From Clostridia bacterium (GTDB taxonomy: Bacteria > Bacillota > Clostridia > Oscillospirales > Acutalibacteraceae), in the NCBI GenBank assembly GCA_017399175.1, contig JAFQEE010000042.1, positions 149,165 to 213,164 on the forward strand: a stretch of 64,000 nucleotides of DNA, written 5' to 3'. Under the pieces are notes generated by a model. The model ran no database searches. It saw only the letters and a list, made by a program, of their open reading frames with translations, and was not told the origin of the DNA. The position numbers and the translations under genes are program-made. How positions within the stretch are numbered: position 1 is the first letter of the stretch; every line of letters begins with the position of its first letter. This document shows, piece by piece, positions 28,615-35,463 of the stretch.

Positions 28615-29028
28615 ATGCCAAAAAAACTATTTAATAGAAAAAATGAAATTTCATTGCCTGTTAAAACTATTTTAAGTTTTATCTTATCAACATTATTTGG
28701 AACAGTATCATCGTTGTTGATTTCTTTATTATTATCATTTATTTTATCAAATTCTGCTGAAATATCAGATTATACCTTTGTATATTTAATCTTTAGTTTT
28801 ATAATTGGTGGATTTGTATGTGGTTTTTCAGGTTCATCAATGCTTCACTTTAAAGGTCTTGTTTCAGGTCTAATGTGTTGTGTGCCATATACAATCGTTA
28901 TGTATATATTGATGTTTATTTTTTCAAACGGAAAACTAAATGCTTCATCACTTCTATCTGTATTAGTTATTGTTGTTTCATCATCAATTGGAGGAATAAC
29001 TAATGCCAATATAAAACGAAGAAAATAA
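28615..29028 (+). CDS. TIGR04086-type small membrane protein
   Basis: A 137-residue protein with about four hydrophobic helices (roughly residues 15-42, 50-72, 80-103, 110-128) and basic ends. Size, glycine-rich second helix (FIIGGFVCGFSGS) and position just after yajC fit the TIGR04086 family found in spore-forming Clostridia and Bacilli; I recognise the family mainly from context. The function is unknown. The ATG at 28615 has GAGGGG as ribosome site, inside the terminator hairpin of yajC. Confidence 0.7.
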   Translation: MPKKLFNRKNEISLPVKTILSFILSTLFGTVSSLLISLLLSFILSNSAEISDYTFVYLIFSFIIGGFVCGFSGSSMLHFKGLVSGLMCCVPYTIVMYILMFIFSNGKLNASSLLSVLVIVVSSSIGGITNANIKRRK

Positions 29029-29052
29029 ACTAATTAATAAGGATGATTTAAT

Positions 29053-29703
29053 ATGACAAAAGTAATAAATTTAAGAAGACGACAAGGTATTAATTATAAG
29101 CCAATAACTAACAATAATTCCTCTAAAAAGTTTAAAATTAATAATACTGAAATTACTAAATTGTTATTAGTACTAATTTCGTTATTATCGTTATTAGTCG
29201 GTTGTTTTATTTATAAAAATAGTAATCTAAATGTTGTTCCGGAAATGTGTTCATCATTTATTACTGATTTACAAAACAAAAACTTTTTTCAACTATTTTT
29301 ATTTTTGGTTAAACAGGATTTAATATATTTTATTATATGTTTCTTTGTTGGAACAAGTATAATAGGAATTCCATTTACATTTATTCCTATTAGTATAAAA
29401 TGCATTTTTATTGGTTGTTTAAGTTCGTTTATGTATTGTCAATACAGTCTTAAAGGGATATTATTTTCACTTGTTCTTTTATATCCCTTATTTACAATTA
29501 CAACTACATCGCTTATTTATTCCGCTAATGAAAGTATTTATATGAGTAAACATATATTTAATACAATGACAAACAAAAATACAGCCGATAGTATTTCAAT
29601 CAGACTGTATTTGATTAGATATGCTTTTTTAGTTGGAATAAACCTTGTATGTATTGCTGTTAATTCCTTTTTAATTATGTTGTTATATGATAGATTAATT
29701 TGA
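29053..29703 (+). CDS. Stage II sporulation protein M (SpoIIM)-like membrane protein
   Basis: A 216-residue membrane protein whose second half matches the SpoIIM pattern: GTSIIGIPFTFIPISIKCIF near residue 98, then a LVLLYPLFTITTTSLIYSA helix. SpoIIM is part of the SpoIIDMP complex that drives septal peptidoglycan remodelling during engulfment. The basic N-terminal tail of about 35 residues is unusual. It converges with a Xer recombinase gene, and in Bacillus spoIIM lies next to xerD (ripX), which supports the call. AAGGATGAT precedes the start. It overlaps the xer 3' end by nine bases. Confidence 0.72.
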   Translation: MTKVINLRRRQGINYKPITNNNSSKKFKINNTEITKLLLVLISLLSLLVGCFIYKNSNLNVVPEMCSSFITDLQNKNFFQLFLFLVKQDLIYFIICFFVGTSIIGIPFTFIPISIKCIFIGCLSSFMYCQYSLKGILFSLVLLYPLFTITTTSLIYSANESIYMSKHIFNTMTNKNTADSISIRLYLIRYAFLVGINLVCIAVNSFLIMLLYDRLI

Positions 29704-30684
29704 TTCGTTCTTATTGATTTTGATTTGAGAAAGAGGATTTGATTCAGATGCTTTTTTGAGTTGTTCATCAACAATATGAGTGTATATTTCTGTTGTACCT
29801 AAATTTTCGTGGCCAAGAATATCTTTTAATATAAGCACATCAACATTGCCGTGTTGGTACATAAGAGTTGCTGCAGTGTGTCTTAATTTATGGACAGAAT
29901 AACCTTCAAGACCACATTTTTCAAGACAATCATAAACTATATGTTGAACGGTTTTAGGGCTTATACGCTTGTTTCTGCTACTTAAAAATAATGCATTACG
30001 GTCAGCAGCTGCAACTCCGTCAACAGGTCTTACAGCCATATATTGAGCATAAGCATCAAGACAAGCATCATTAAGATAAATAGTTCGTTCTTTATTACCT
30101 TTACCTGTAACTCTTAATGTATGGTCATCTCTTATGTCATTATAATTCAAACTTACAAGCTCGGACAAACGCAAACCGCAATTAAGAAAAAAGACAAGAA
30201 TGCAGTAATCTCGTTCTTTATGTTTTCCATCAACTGATTTTAATAGTTTAATACTCTCTTCAAGTGTAAGATACTTGGGGAGAGATTTTTTTAATTTAGG
30301 AGAATCAAGAACTTCCATAGGATTACTTTCGATTATATTCTTCTGTTTATCAAGATATTTAAAGAATGTACGCAGACAAGAAACCTTTCTTGCTCTCGCT
30401 GCTTCCTGATTATCCCTTTCGTTTTTACAGTAGGAGAGGAAAGCATAAGCATCGTTCAATGTTACGCTCTTTACAAATTCATTATCAATATCAAGAATAT
30501 CAATATCTTCAAATTCAGTGGAGGAGGGGACTAAACCCCTGTAATATTTTAGGAATTTGAAAAACAATCGTAAATCAGAACTGTATTCTTCAATAGTTAA
30601 TGTGGATTTATTTTTTATTACATCAAGGTAAACTAAAAAATCCTTGATTATAATTGGAAGACCAACAAAATTTATTTTTTTCAT
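29695..30684 (-). CDS. Tyrosine recombinase XerC/XerD family
   Basis: Site-specific recombinase, probably for chromosome-dimer resolution. A SAM-like N-terminal domain (residues about 10-120) precedes the catalytic domain with all six residues visible: Arg in NCGLRLSELVSL (about 172), Lys in GKGNKERTIYL (about 195), HKLRHTAATL (about 267), the histidine in LGHENLGTT (about 290) and the tyrosine in EIYTHI (about 298). Length 329 is slightly above the usual 295-305, mainly through an extended interdomain region. AGGAGG precedes the start, with an operator-like palindrome against it. I cannot tell XerC from XerD, or from an integrase, by sequence alone. Confidence 0.88.
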   Translation of the reverse strand: MKKINFVGLPIIIKDFLVYLDVIKNKSTLTIEEYSSDLRLFFKFLKYYRGLVPSSTEFEDIDILDIDNEFVKSVTLNDAYAFLSYCKNERDNQEAARARKVSCLRTFFKYLDKQKNIIESNPMEVLDSPKLKKSLPKYLTLEESIKLLKSVDGKHKERDYCILVFFLNCGLRLSELVSLNYNDIRDDHTLRVTGKGNKERTIYLNDACLDAYAQYMAVRPVDGVAAADRNALFLSSRNKRISPKTVQHIVYDCLEKCGLEGYSVHKLRHTAATLMYQHGNVDVLILKDILGHENLGTTEIYTHIVDEQLKKASESNPLSQIKINKNESN

Positions 30685-30694
30685 ACTACCTCCT

Positions 30695-30717
30695 GTGAAA
30701 CCGTTTCACGCGAAATT
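30695..30717. promoter_or_regulatory. Palindromic operator-like site next to the xer ribosome site
   Basis: GTGAAAC-C-GTTTCAC (30695-30709) is a perfect 15-base palindrome and overlaps CGTTTCACGCGAAATT (30702-30717), which agrees with the ParB-site consensus TGTTTCACGTGAAACA at 12 of 16 positions. It stands directly upstream of the AGGAGG ribosome site of xer. The symmetry is certain; binding by any protein is inference. Confidence 0.4.
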
Positions 30718-31225
30718 GTTTTTTCATATGTATTTAATATTAAAATAAATGGTTAAATTACTAATGATAATGAATATACTGAATTCACTTATAACAGTGC
30801 AAATAGATAAAAGAAAGGTATATTAAATCATTTCTATATATAATTATAACACAATTAAAATAGAATGTATCTAATAATCAATTAATCATAGATGATTTAT
30901 CTGTTTATAATTTTATTAATGGACTATATAAATATAAATTAATAATCTAATAAAAATACATATTTTATAAGTAATGAATCTAATAATAATTTTTTAAACG
31001 ATACTTAGTTCATTTAAAAGAAAATTATCGAATTTTATTTTTACAAAAAGTACACAATGTTTAAAAAATTAACAAGTGTAGTAATTTAATAATTAAAATA
31101 ATCTAAAAAAATTTTATGCATCAAAAACGTTTTATTTCTATACTGAATAAGTGTTCGAATATGAGTTATAAGTCAGATTTTAAGATTATTGGGATATTCA
31201 GGCTAAAAAAGCGTTATTTCCCGTA

Positions 31226-31347
31226 TTTTGTATAATTTATATCCCCCTATTTGATACAAAATATTTATTTTGTATAATTATATCATAAGTTTTCAACAAT
31301 GTCAACAATTATTAAAACTTTTCAACATATAGTCAGTTTTGTATAAT
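31226..31347. repeat. Three TTTTGTATAAT repeats, one forming a palindrome
   Basis: TTTTGTATAAT occurs at 31226-31236, 31268-31278 and 31337-31347. Around the middle copy, ATACAAAAT (31254-31262) and ATTTTGTAT (31267-31275) form an inverted repeat that covers the predicted start of the minus-strand promoter. Spacing of copies is 42 and 69 bases. It resembles a cluster of repressor sites. Confidence 0.5.
31277..31305 (-). promoter_or_regulatory. Consensus sigma-A promoter toward xer
   Basis: On the minus strand TTGACA (31300-31305), exactly 17 bases and TATAAT (31277-31282): both boxes are perfect. The predicted transcript starts near 31270 and would run about 585 bases before xer. Confidence 0.65.
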
Positions 31348-31368
31348 CCCCTCATTTTTATATAAAAA

Positions 31369-31406
31369 ATTCCATATCCGCCTGACAACTCAAGCGGATA
31401 TGGAAT
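31369..31406 (-). terminator. Terminator after the HD-domain gene
   Basis: ATTCCATATCCGC (31369-31381) pairs with GCGGATATGGAAT (31394-31406), a 13-bp perfect stem; reading the minus strand it is followed by TTTTTATA. It closes the transcript of the gene ending at 31413. Confidence 0.85.
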
Positions 31407-31412
31407 ACATAA

Positions 31413-32027
31413 TTATAAATTATTTAATTGTAAATAGTATTGTTTGAATTTTTCCTTGTCGTTTAGTAATTCGTTAATTATATTTTTAAAATTATTGTAG
31501 TCTTCATCAATAACATAATTTTTTGCATAACCTGAATCACCATATTTTTCTTTTGTATGGTTATAGGCTCGTTCAACAATTTCATCCTGATTCAGATTAG
31601 GTTCATATTTTAATGTGTATGAATGAGTTCGTTTTAAAAATTCATTTACATCGGTTGAACGGTCAGCAGAAGAAATTATTTTACCGTAATCACTTCGTGG
31701 AACACTGCCTGATGAAGCTCTATGGTCTTCTATCCCCTCTTTTATTATGATTCGTTCTTCTTTCGTGAAAAATTCCGTTATATCAATATTATTGTAAAAT
31801 ATTTCTGCAGACACTTTCTCGTGGTTCTTCTTATCAATATGGTGACCAATATCGTGAAATGCGGCAATTGTATAAAGCATATCTAAATCAATATTATCAA
31901 ACTGTTCAGCAAACTTCATACAATGGTCAATAACATATTTAATATGTTCAATTCCATGACCACTTTCATTATTTGAGTATTCAGGGAAAATGTTGTTTTG
32001 AATATAATCAATTAGTTCTTTTTTCAT
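31413..32027 (-). CDS. HD-domain phosphohydrolase
   Basis: A 204-residue soluble protein with a canonical HD metal site: histidine in GHGIEHIKYVIDH (about residues 23-35), the HD pair in IAAFHDIGHH (about 54-63) and a later histidine/aspartate in SADRST (about 120). HD proteins hydrolyse phosphomonoesters, nucleotides or cyclic nucleotides; the substrate here is not evident. It is the last gene of a minus-strand group (repeat protein, sigma factor, GNAT, HD), ten to twenty bases apart, and ends at a strong terminator. Confidence 0.85.
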   Translation of the reverse strand: MKKELIDYIQNNIFPEYSNNESGHGIEHIKYVIDHCMKFAEQFDNIDLDMLYTIAAFHDIGHHIDKKNHEKVSAEIFYNNIDITEFFTKEERIIIKEGIEDHRASSGSVPRSDYGKIISSADRSTDVNEFLKRTHSYTLKYEPNLNQDEIVERAYNHTKEKYGDSGYAKNYVIDEDYNNFKNIINELLNDKEKFKQYYLQLNNL

Positions 32028-32042
32028 ATAACTTTACCAAAT

Positions 32043-32507
32043 TTATTTATCTAACCAACAATACATCTCTTGTGCTTTTGGAGTAAAACCTAGTTTTTCA
32101 TACAGTTTTATTGCTTTTGGGTTATTTATAAGAACATCAAGATTTATAAAGTTACAATCTTGGTCTTTAGCCCATTCTTTCGCAAAATTCATAAGAGCAG
32201 TTCCAAAACCTTTATTGCGTTGGGTTTCAGTTACAATTATATCCATTATGTAACAGAACTTTCCGGGAATTAAAAACTCAAAGTCAGGTCTTATTTTAGC
32301 CTGAAGTAGAATAAATCCAACAACTTCACCATTATTTTCATATACAAGGATATCAGAATTTTCATTAGAAATAGTATTTTCAAGAAATTCTGTTTTTTGG
32401 TCGCCCTCTTTTATGAAATCAGGTATCATTTCAGACATTTCCTTAAATTGTTCACGATACAATCTTGCTATTGCAGCTATATCATCAATTGTTGCTATTC
32501 TAACCAT
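32043..32507 (-). CDS. GNAT-family N-acetyltransferase
   Basis: A 154-residue acetyltransferase of the GNAT fold. Residues 2-12 (VRIATIDDIAA) form the first strand, and the acetyl-CoA loop ETQRNKGFGTALMNFAKEWA (about 92-111, containing RNKGFGT) and the C-terminal NPKAIKLYEKLGF (about 127-139) are typical. The substrate is unknown. I start at the ATG at 32507 because AAAGGTAG lies just upstream; an earlier in-frame start would overlap the sigma factor. It may be co-transcribed with the sigma factor 12 bases upstream. Confidence 0.88.
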   Translation of the reverse strand: MVRIATIDDIAAIARLYREQFKEMSEMIPDFIKEGDQKTEFLENTISNENSDILVYENNGEVVGFILLQAKIRPDFEFLIPGKFCYIMDIIVTETQRNKGFGTALMNFAKEWAKDQDCNFINLDVLINNPKAIKLYEKLGFTPKAQEMYCWLDK

Positions 32508-32518
32508 AATACTACCTT

Positions 32519-32986
32519 TCAATTAGAATTGTTTATCTTTTTTCTTATGTTATCTAAATATGTACGAATTGTTGAAGCAGACAAACCAAGTTTTTTACCT
32601 ATTTGAGTGCTGTTATAACCCTCAACTTTCAGTTCAACAATTCTTCTTTCGCGTTTAGTAAGTTTCTTTAGAATTTCTGTTGATTCAACATCTTTAGAAA
32701 AATCATAATTATCGATATAATTGTATAATTCATCAAAAGAAACATAAGAAATTACATTTTCTATTATTTGTTTCTTTCTATAATAATCGTACAATACACT
32801 TTTTGCAACCGTAAAAACTAATGTTTTTGGTGAACGGATTTTATCAATACATGATATATATGTTATCAATTTGACAAAAGTCTGTTGTGTAAGGTCTTCG
32901 GCATTGTCTTGATTTGTCTTCTTACAAAAATATTTATATACGGCTGAATAATATTCTTCGTATAAATTTTGAATATTGTTATTCAT
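32519..32986 (-). CDS. ECF-like sigma-70 family RNA polymerase sigma factor
   Basis: A 155-residue regulator with sigma region 2 (YEEYYSAVYKYFCKKT, then AEDLTQQTFVKLI, about residues 9-50), a -10-recognition helix (TVAKSVLYDYYRKK, about 66-80) and region 4 (LTKRERRIVELKVEGYNSTQIGKKLGLSASTIRTYLDNIR, about 112-150). No membrane anti-sigma gene is adjacent. The partner gene is a repeat protein just upstream; its stop (32991-32993) is four bases from this ATG, so translation is likely coupled. A GTG at 32998 is an alternative start but lacks a ribosome site. Target promoters are unknown. Confidence 0.85.
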   Translation of the reverse strand: MNNNIQNLYEEYYSAVYKYFCKKTNQDNAEDLTQQTFVKLITYISCIDKIRSPKTLVFTVAKSVLYDYYRKKQIIENVISYVSFDELYNYIDNYDFSKDVESTEILKKLTKRERRIVELKVEGYNSTQIGKKLGLSASTIRTYLDNIRKKINNSN

Positions 32987-32990
32987 AGCA

Positions 32991-33665
32991 TTATTCACTT
33001 ACTATTTTATTGCCTACACAAGACCTTGCTTGAATACACCCTTTTACATTTTTATTACATTTAATTTTATTACCTGCAAAAAACTGAAGATTCTTTTCGA
33101 CAATTATTTCTTCGGTAATATCATTATTAAAAGTTATTGTGTCACCTGCAGCAATAAGTGTACCATCTTCTACATTACGGATAAATGATGCATCAATATT
33201 AATTTTATTTGAGAATAATTTTACTTTATTTTCATCAAAATCCATTTCAAAAATAAGACCATTTTCCATAAGACATTGACCATTATTTTGAAGTCCTGAT
33301 TTTTTCAATACAATACCGTTTACAATGTATTGTGAATTTTCGTTTTCAATCATTTGTCCGATAATGACAATCCCATTGAAAACTCCAACAGTATTATCAG
33401 CTAATTTTATACTTGAAAGTGATGTTACACCATTAAACATAGCAATCTTTTTATCAATTGGTAAATTAAGCTTAAAACCAACTGCATCAAGTTTTATCTT
33501 CGAAAAAGCTTCAATAAATTCACTACTTGGATTTTCAGGGAGAATCAACAAAGCAACCGCTTCAATAGATTTAATATTGTTTAGAGCTTGAGGAGTGTAT
33601 TCTCTCAAATCAACAACTGCCTGTGCTTCAATAGATTGTTTTTTCTTAAAAATGTTTTTAAACAT
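32991..33665 (-). CDS. Unrecognised protein with exact 19-residue tandem repeats, upstream of the sigma factor
   Basis: I do not recognise a family. The 224 residues have no signal peptide or membrane helix. From residue 77 a repeat with exact 19-residue spacing is visible: FNGV at 77, FNGI at 96, VNGI at 115, ENGL at 134, each followed by hydrophobic residues, and the register continues weakly to about residue 209. A period of 17-20 with an NG turn suggests a right-handed beta-solenoid, as in bactofilins, but I cannot assign it. The N-terminal half looks like LRR-type or alpha/beta coil (LNNIKSIEAVALLILPEN). The start ATG at 33665 follows AAAGGTGG. It lies upstream of and coupled to the sigma factor, so it may modulate it. 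Confidence 0.6.
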   Translation of the reverse strand: MFKNIFKKKQSIEAQAVVDLREYTPQALNNIKSIEAVALLILPENPSSEFIEAFSKIKLDAVGFKLNLPIDKKIAMFNGVTSLSSIKLADNTVGVFNGIVIIGQMIENENSQYIVNGIVLKKSGLQNNGQCLMENGLIFEMDFDENKVKLFSNKINIDASFIRNVEDGTLIAAGDTITFNNDITEEIIVEKNLQFFAGNKIKCNKNVKGCIQARSCVGNKIVSE

Positions 33666-33714
33666 AATTTTTACCACCTTTCACTATATAAGACGAATGA
33701 ATAACTAAAAGTGT

Positions 33715-34197
33715 CTATAACAATTTTAAAATTACTTTCCACTCTCCTATCAATCTTTCTAAATTCCATCCTGCGTTTGCAGGAGAAGTTGACGGAAGAC
33801 ATATTGCATTTCGGTTTATTTTATCACGAATATATTTATTATAATATTTTTCTGCTGTTTTTCCGTTAACAAATATTTGTTTTATGTCAGCACTATCAAG
33901 AATTTCTGTTAAATCATTTGCGACAACATTTTTAATCGAGCTGTCTGAACTGCCTGTGATATCGCAAGATGCGATTACATCCCATAAAGCTATGTTATTT
34001 GAGAGTAAAAAGCTTCTTTTTTCTTCAATTGTCGTAGGGGTTTCTGCACCTAAAACGGATGAAATGACTTTCCAAAATCTGTTCTGCGGATGGCCATAGA
34101 AAAACATCTGCTCACGGGACTTTACAGACGGAAAACTACCTAAAATTAGTATTTTTGAATCTTTATCATATAAAGGTGGAAATGGATGTTGTGGCAT
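33715..34197 (-). CDS. DNA-deoxyinosine glycosylase (uracil-DNA glycosylase superfamily)
   Basis: A 160-residue member of UDG family 6, which removes hypoxanthine from DNA. The first active-site motif is ILGSFPSVKSREQMFFYGHPQN (about residues 18-39) with the GHPQNRFW stretch typical of this branch; the second is LPSTSPANAG (about 134). It is a lone small repair enzyme 12 bases from the next GNAT gene. Specificity for deoxyinosine is by family resemblance; activity on G:U mismatches is also possible. The start is the ATG at 34197 with TTAATGGAGAAT upstream. Confidence 0.85.
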   Translation of the reverse strand: MPQHPFPPLYDKDSKILILGSFPSVKSREQMFFYGHPQNRFWKVISSVLGAETPTTIEEKRSFLLSNNIALWDVIASCDITGSSDSSIKNVVANDLTEILDSADIKQIFVNGKTAEKYYNKYIRDKINRNAICLPSTSPANAGWNLERLIGEWKVILKLL

Positions 34198-34209
34198 AAT
34201 TATTCTCCA

Positions 34210-34722
34210 TTAATTTCTTTTCAACAACAAATCATATTCATAACTGTTGCCCTGATAACTTTCTTTTATTCTTGCGATAGGTTCAGTAAAACCATACTTT
34301 TCATATATATAACGAGCTCTCAAATTATCATCTTCAACACCGACAGTAAACTCACTACAACCATTTTCTTTAAGAATATCCAATACATTTTCAAGTAAGA
34401 ACTTGCCATAACCTTTATTTTGATATTTTTTATGAATACGGAATGCATACAGATATGCTCGTTTGTCCTTCTCTGCAAAACGAATATCATCACTAATGTA
34501 CTTTACTCTTAATTCACCTATCAACTTTTTGCCAAGGAACAAAGTAAAAATATCAATTGTTCCTTTTTCAATATCTCTTGTGTTTTCGCAAATCATCTCA
34601 TTGACATCTTTGTATTTGCAAAGGTTAGTTAAAAGAGATAACTCTGTTGTTTGAAGACTTCTAAAAGTAATTACTTTTTGTTCGTCATCACGATATTTAG
34701 GGTCAAACTTAATTATTTTCAT
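34210..34722 (-). CDS. GNAT-family N-acetyltransferase
   Basis: A 170-residue acetyltransferase. The acetyl-CoA loop is KKYQNKGYGKFLLENVL (about residues 95-111), followed by a GNAT end DDNLRARYIYEKYGFTEP (about 127-144). The N-terminal 60 residues have a helix and LRSLQTTEL segment not shared with the GNAT gene at 32043, so the two are not recent duplicates. Overlaps the upstream kinase-like gene by four bases (ATGA), suggesting coupling. The substrate is unknown. Confidence 0.85.
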   Translation of the reverse strand: MKIIKFDPKYRDDEQKVITFRSLQTTELSLLTNLCKYKDVNEMICENTRDIEKGTIDIFTLFLGKKLIGELRVKYISDDIRFAEKDKRAYLYAFRIHKKYQNKGYGKFLLENVLDILKENGCSEFTVGVEDDNLRARYIYEKYGFTEPIARIKESYQGNSYEYDLLLKRN

Positions 34723-35219
34723 TTATTCTCCTTGTATTGTTCAATGAACATATCAGCTTCTTTTCTTGATTTGAATATTATTACTTGTTTTTCATCTTTG
34801 TATTTTTTAAGCAACTCATAAATATACGGTAATGTGTCATTGGGAAATTCTTCAATAAATTGTTTGAATTCCGGGTCTAATTCTGTTTCTAACCAAGGCA
34901 ACTCATAACGACCTTTTCCAATTCTTTCGGTTGCACCTTGAATACAAACATCTGTCGTTAAATCAAATAGAAAAACTGTGTCACACTCTTTAAGTCGAGT
35001 TTCTATTGTTCTTTTATAATTACCGTCAATTATCCACATATCTTCATTAAATATTTCAAATATTCTTTTATCAAATTCTTCTCTTGGAATATGGGTTTTA
35101 TCAGGCTTGTGCCATATAGCATCTAGATAATATAACGGTAAACCTGTGCATTTATTCAATTTTTCAGCAAAAGTTGTTTTACCTGAACCGGGACAACCGA
35201 TTACAATTACTTTTTCCAT
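34719..35219 (-). CDS. P-loop kinase-like protein (FlaR/adenylate-kinase type)
   Basis: A 166-residue nucleoside-triphosphate-binding protein with Walker A GCPGSGKTTFAEKL at residues 8-21, a DAIWHKPD motif near 33 and a WIIDGNYKRTIETRL lid-like segment near 65. This pattern is shared by topology-modulation/FlaR and other small adenylate-kinase-like proteins. A phosphotransfer role is inferred; substrate is unknown. The ATG at 35219 has TAGGTGAGTTT upstream. It overlaps the downstream GNAT gene by four bases. Confidence 0.8.
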   Translation of the reverse strand: MEKVIVIGCPGSGKTTFAEKLNKCTGLPLYYLDAIWHKPDKTHIPREEFDKRIFEIFNEDMWIIDGNYKRTIETRLKECDTVFLFDLTTDVCIQGATERIGKGRYELPWLETELDPEFKQFIEEFPNDTLPYIYELLKKYKDEKQVIIFKSRKEADMFIEQYKENK

Positions 35220-35237
35220 AAACTCACCTAAAATTAT

Positions 35238-35261
35238 GGCACCTCCATATAAGGAGATGCC
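35238..35261 (-). terminator. Terminator after the small protein gene
   Basis: GGCACCTCC (35238-35246) pairs with GGAGATGCC (35253-35261), with one G-U pair; on the minus strand it is followed by ATAATTTTAG. It separates the radA group from the following kinase-like gene. Confidence 0.65.
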
Positions 35262-35273
35262 TGAAAATAAATA

Positions 35274-35462
35274 TTATTTTGCTATCTTTTTAACAACAAA
35301 ATCTATGCCTTTTTCTGCAGTTTTTGCAAGTTTTTCAGGTGATGTTTTCTTCTTTTCTTTCAATGGTTGACCATATTTTTTAGTCATTTTAGTAGCTTTT
35401 GAGAGAACTATTCCCATTGTGGTTGCTGCACCCATGTATGCGATAAAATATCCCTTTTTCAT
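35274..35462 (-). CDS. Small hydrophobic-N-terminus protein of unknown function
   Basis: A 62-residue protein: a short hydrophobic stretch (KKGYFIAYMGAATTMGIVL, about 2-20) followed by a lysine-rich tail. It may be a small membrane or peripheral protein. I start at the ATG at 35462, with GGTGAT upstream; an ATG at 35474 overlaps the preceding gene. Being the last gene of the cwlD-radA group and ending just before a terminator supports it as real. I do not recognise a family. Confidence 0.55.
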   Translation of the reverse strand: MKKGYFIAYMGAATTMGIVLSKATKMTKKYGQPLKEKKKTSPEKLAKTAEKGIDFVVKKIAK

Positions 35463-35463
35463 T

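Larger units (their letters stand above)
30685..31368. other. Long non-coding AT-rich region upstream of xer
   Basis: Almost 700 bases without a plausible gene; the longest frames with a start codon are under 30 codons and lack ribosome sites. It is much more AT-rich than the surrounding genes. On the minus strand it holds a consensus promoter (31277-31305) reading toward xer, three TTTTGTATAAT repeats, a weaker extended -10 (TGTTATAAT at 30843-30851, minus) and the palindrome beside the xer ribosome site. I looked for a dif-like site and saw none. Confidence 0.6.

Noticed and set aside
31160-31234. 24-codon plus-strand frame with ATG in the AT-rich region
   Set aside because: No ribosome site, no conservation evidence and a composition like its surroundings.
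30685-31412. dif-type recombination site near xer
   Set aside because: I compared the region with the Firmicutes dif pattern (two inverted 11-base arms around six bases) and saw no adequate match.
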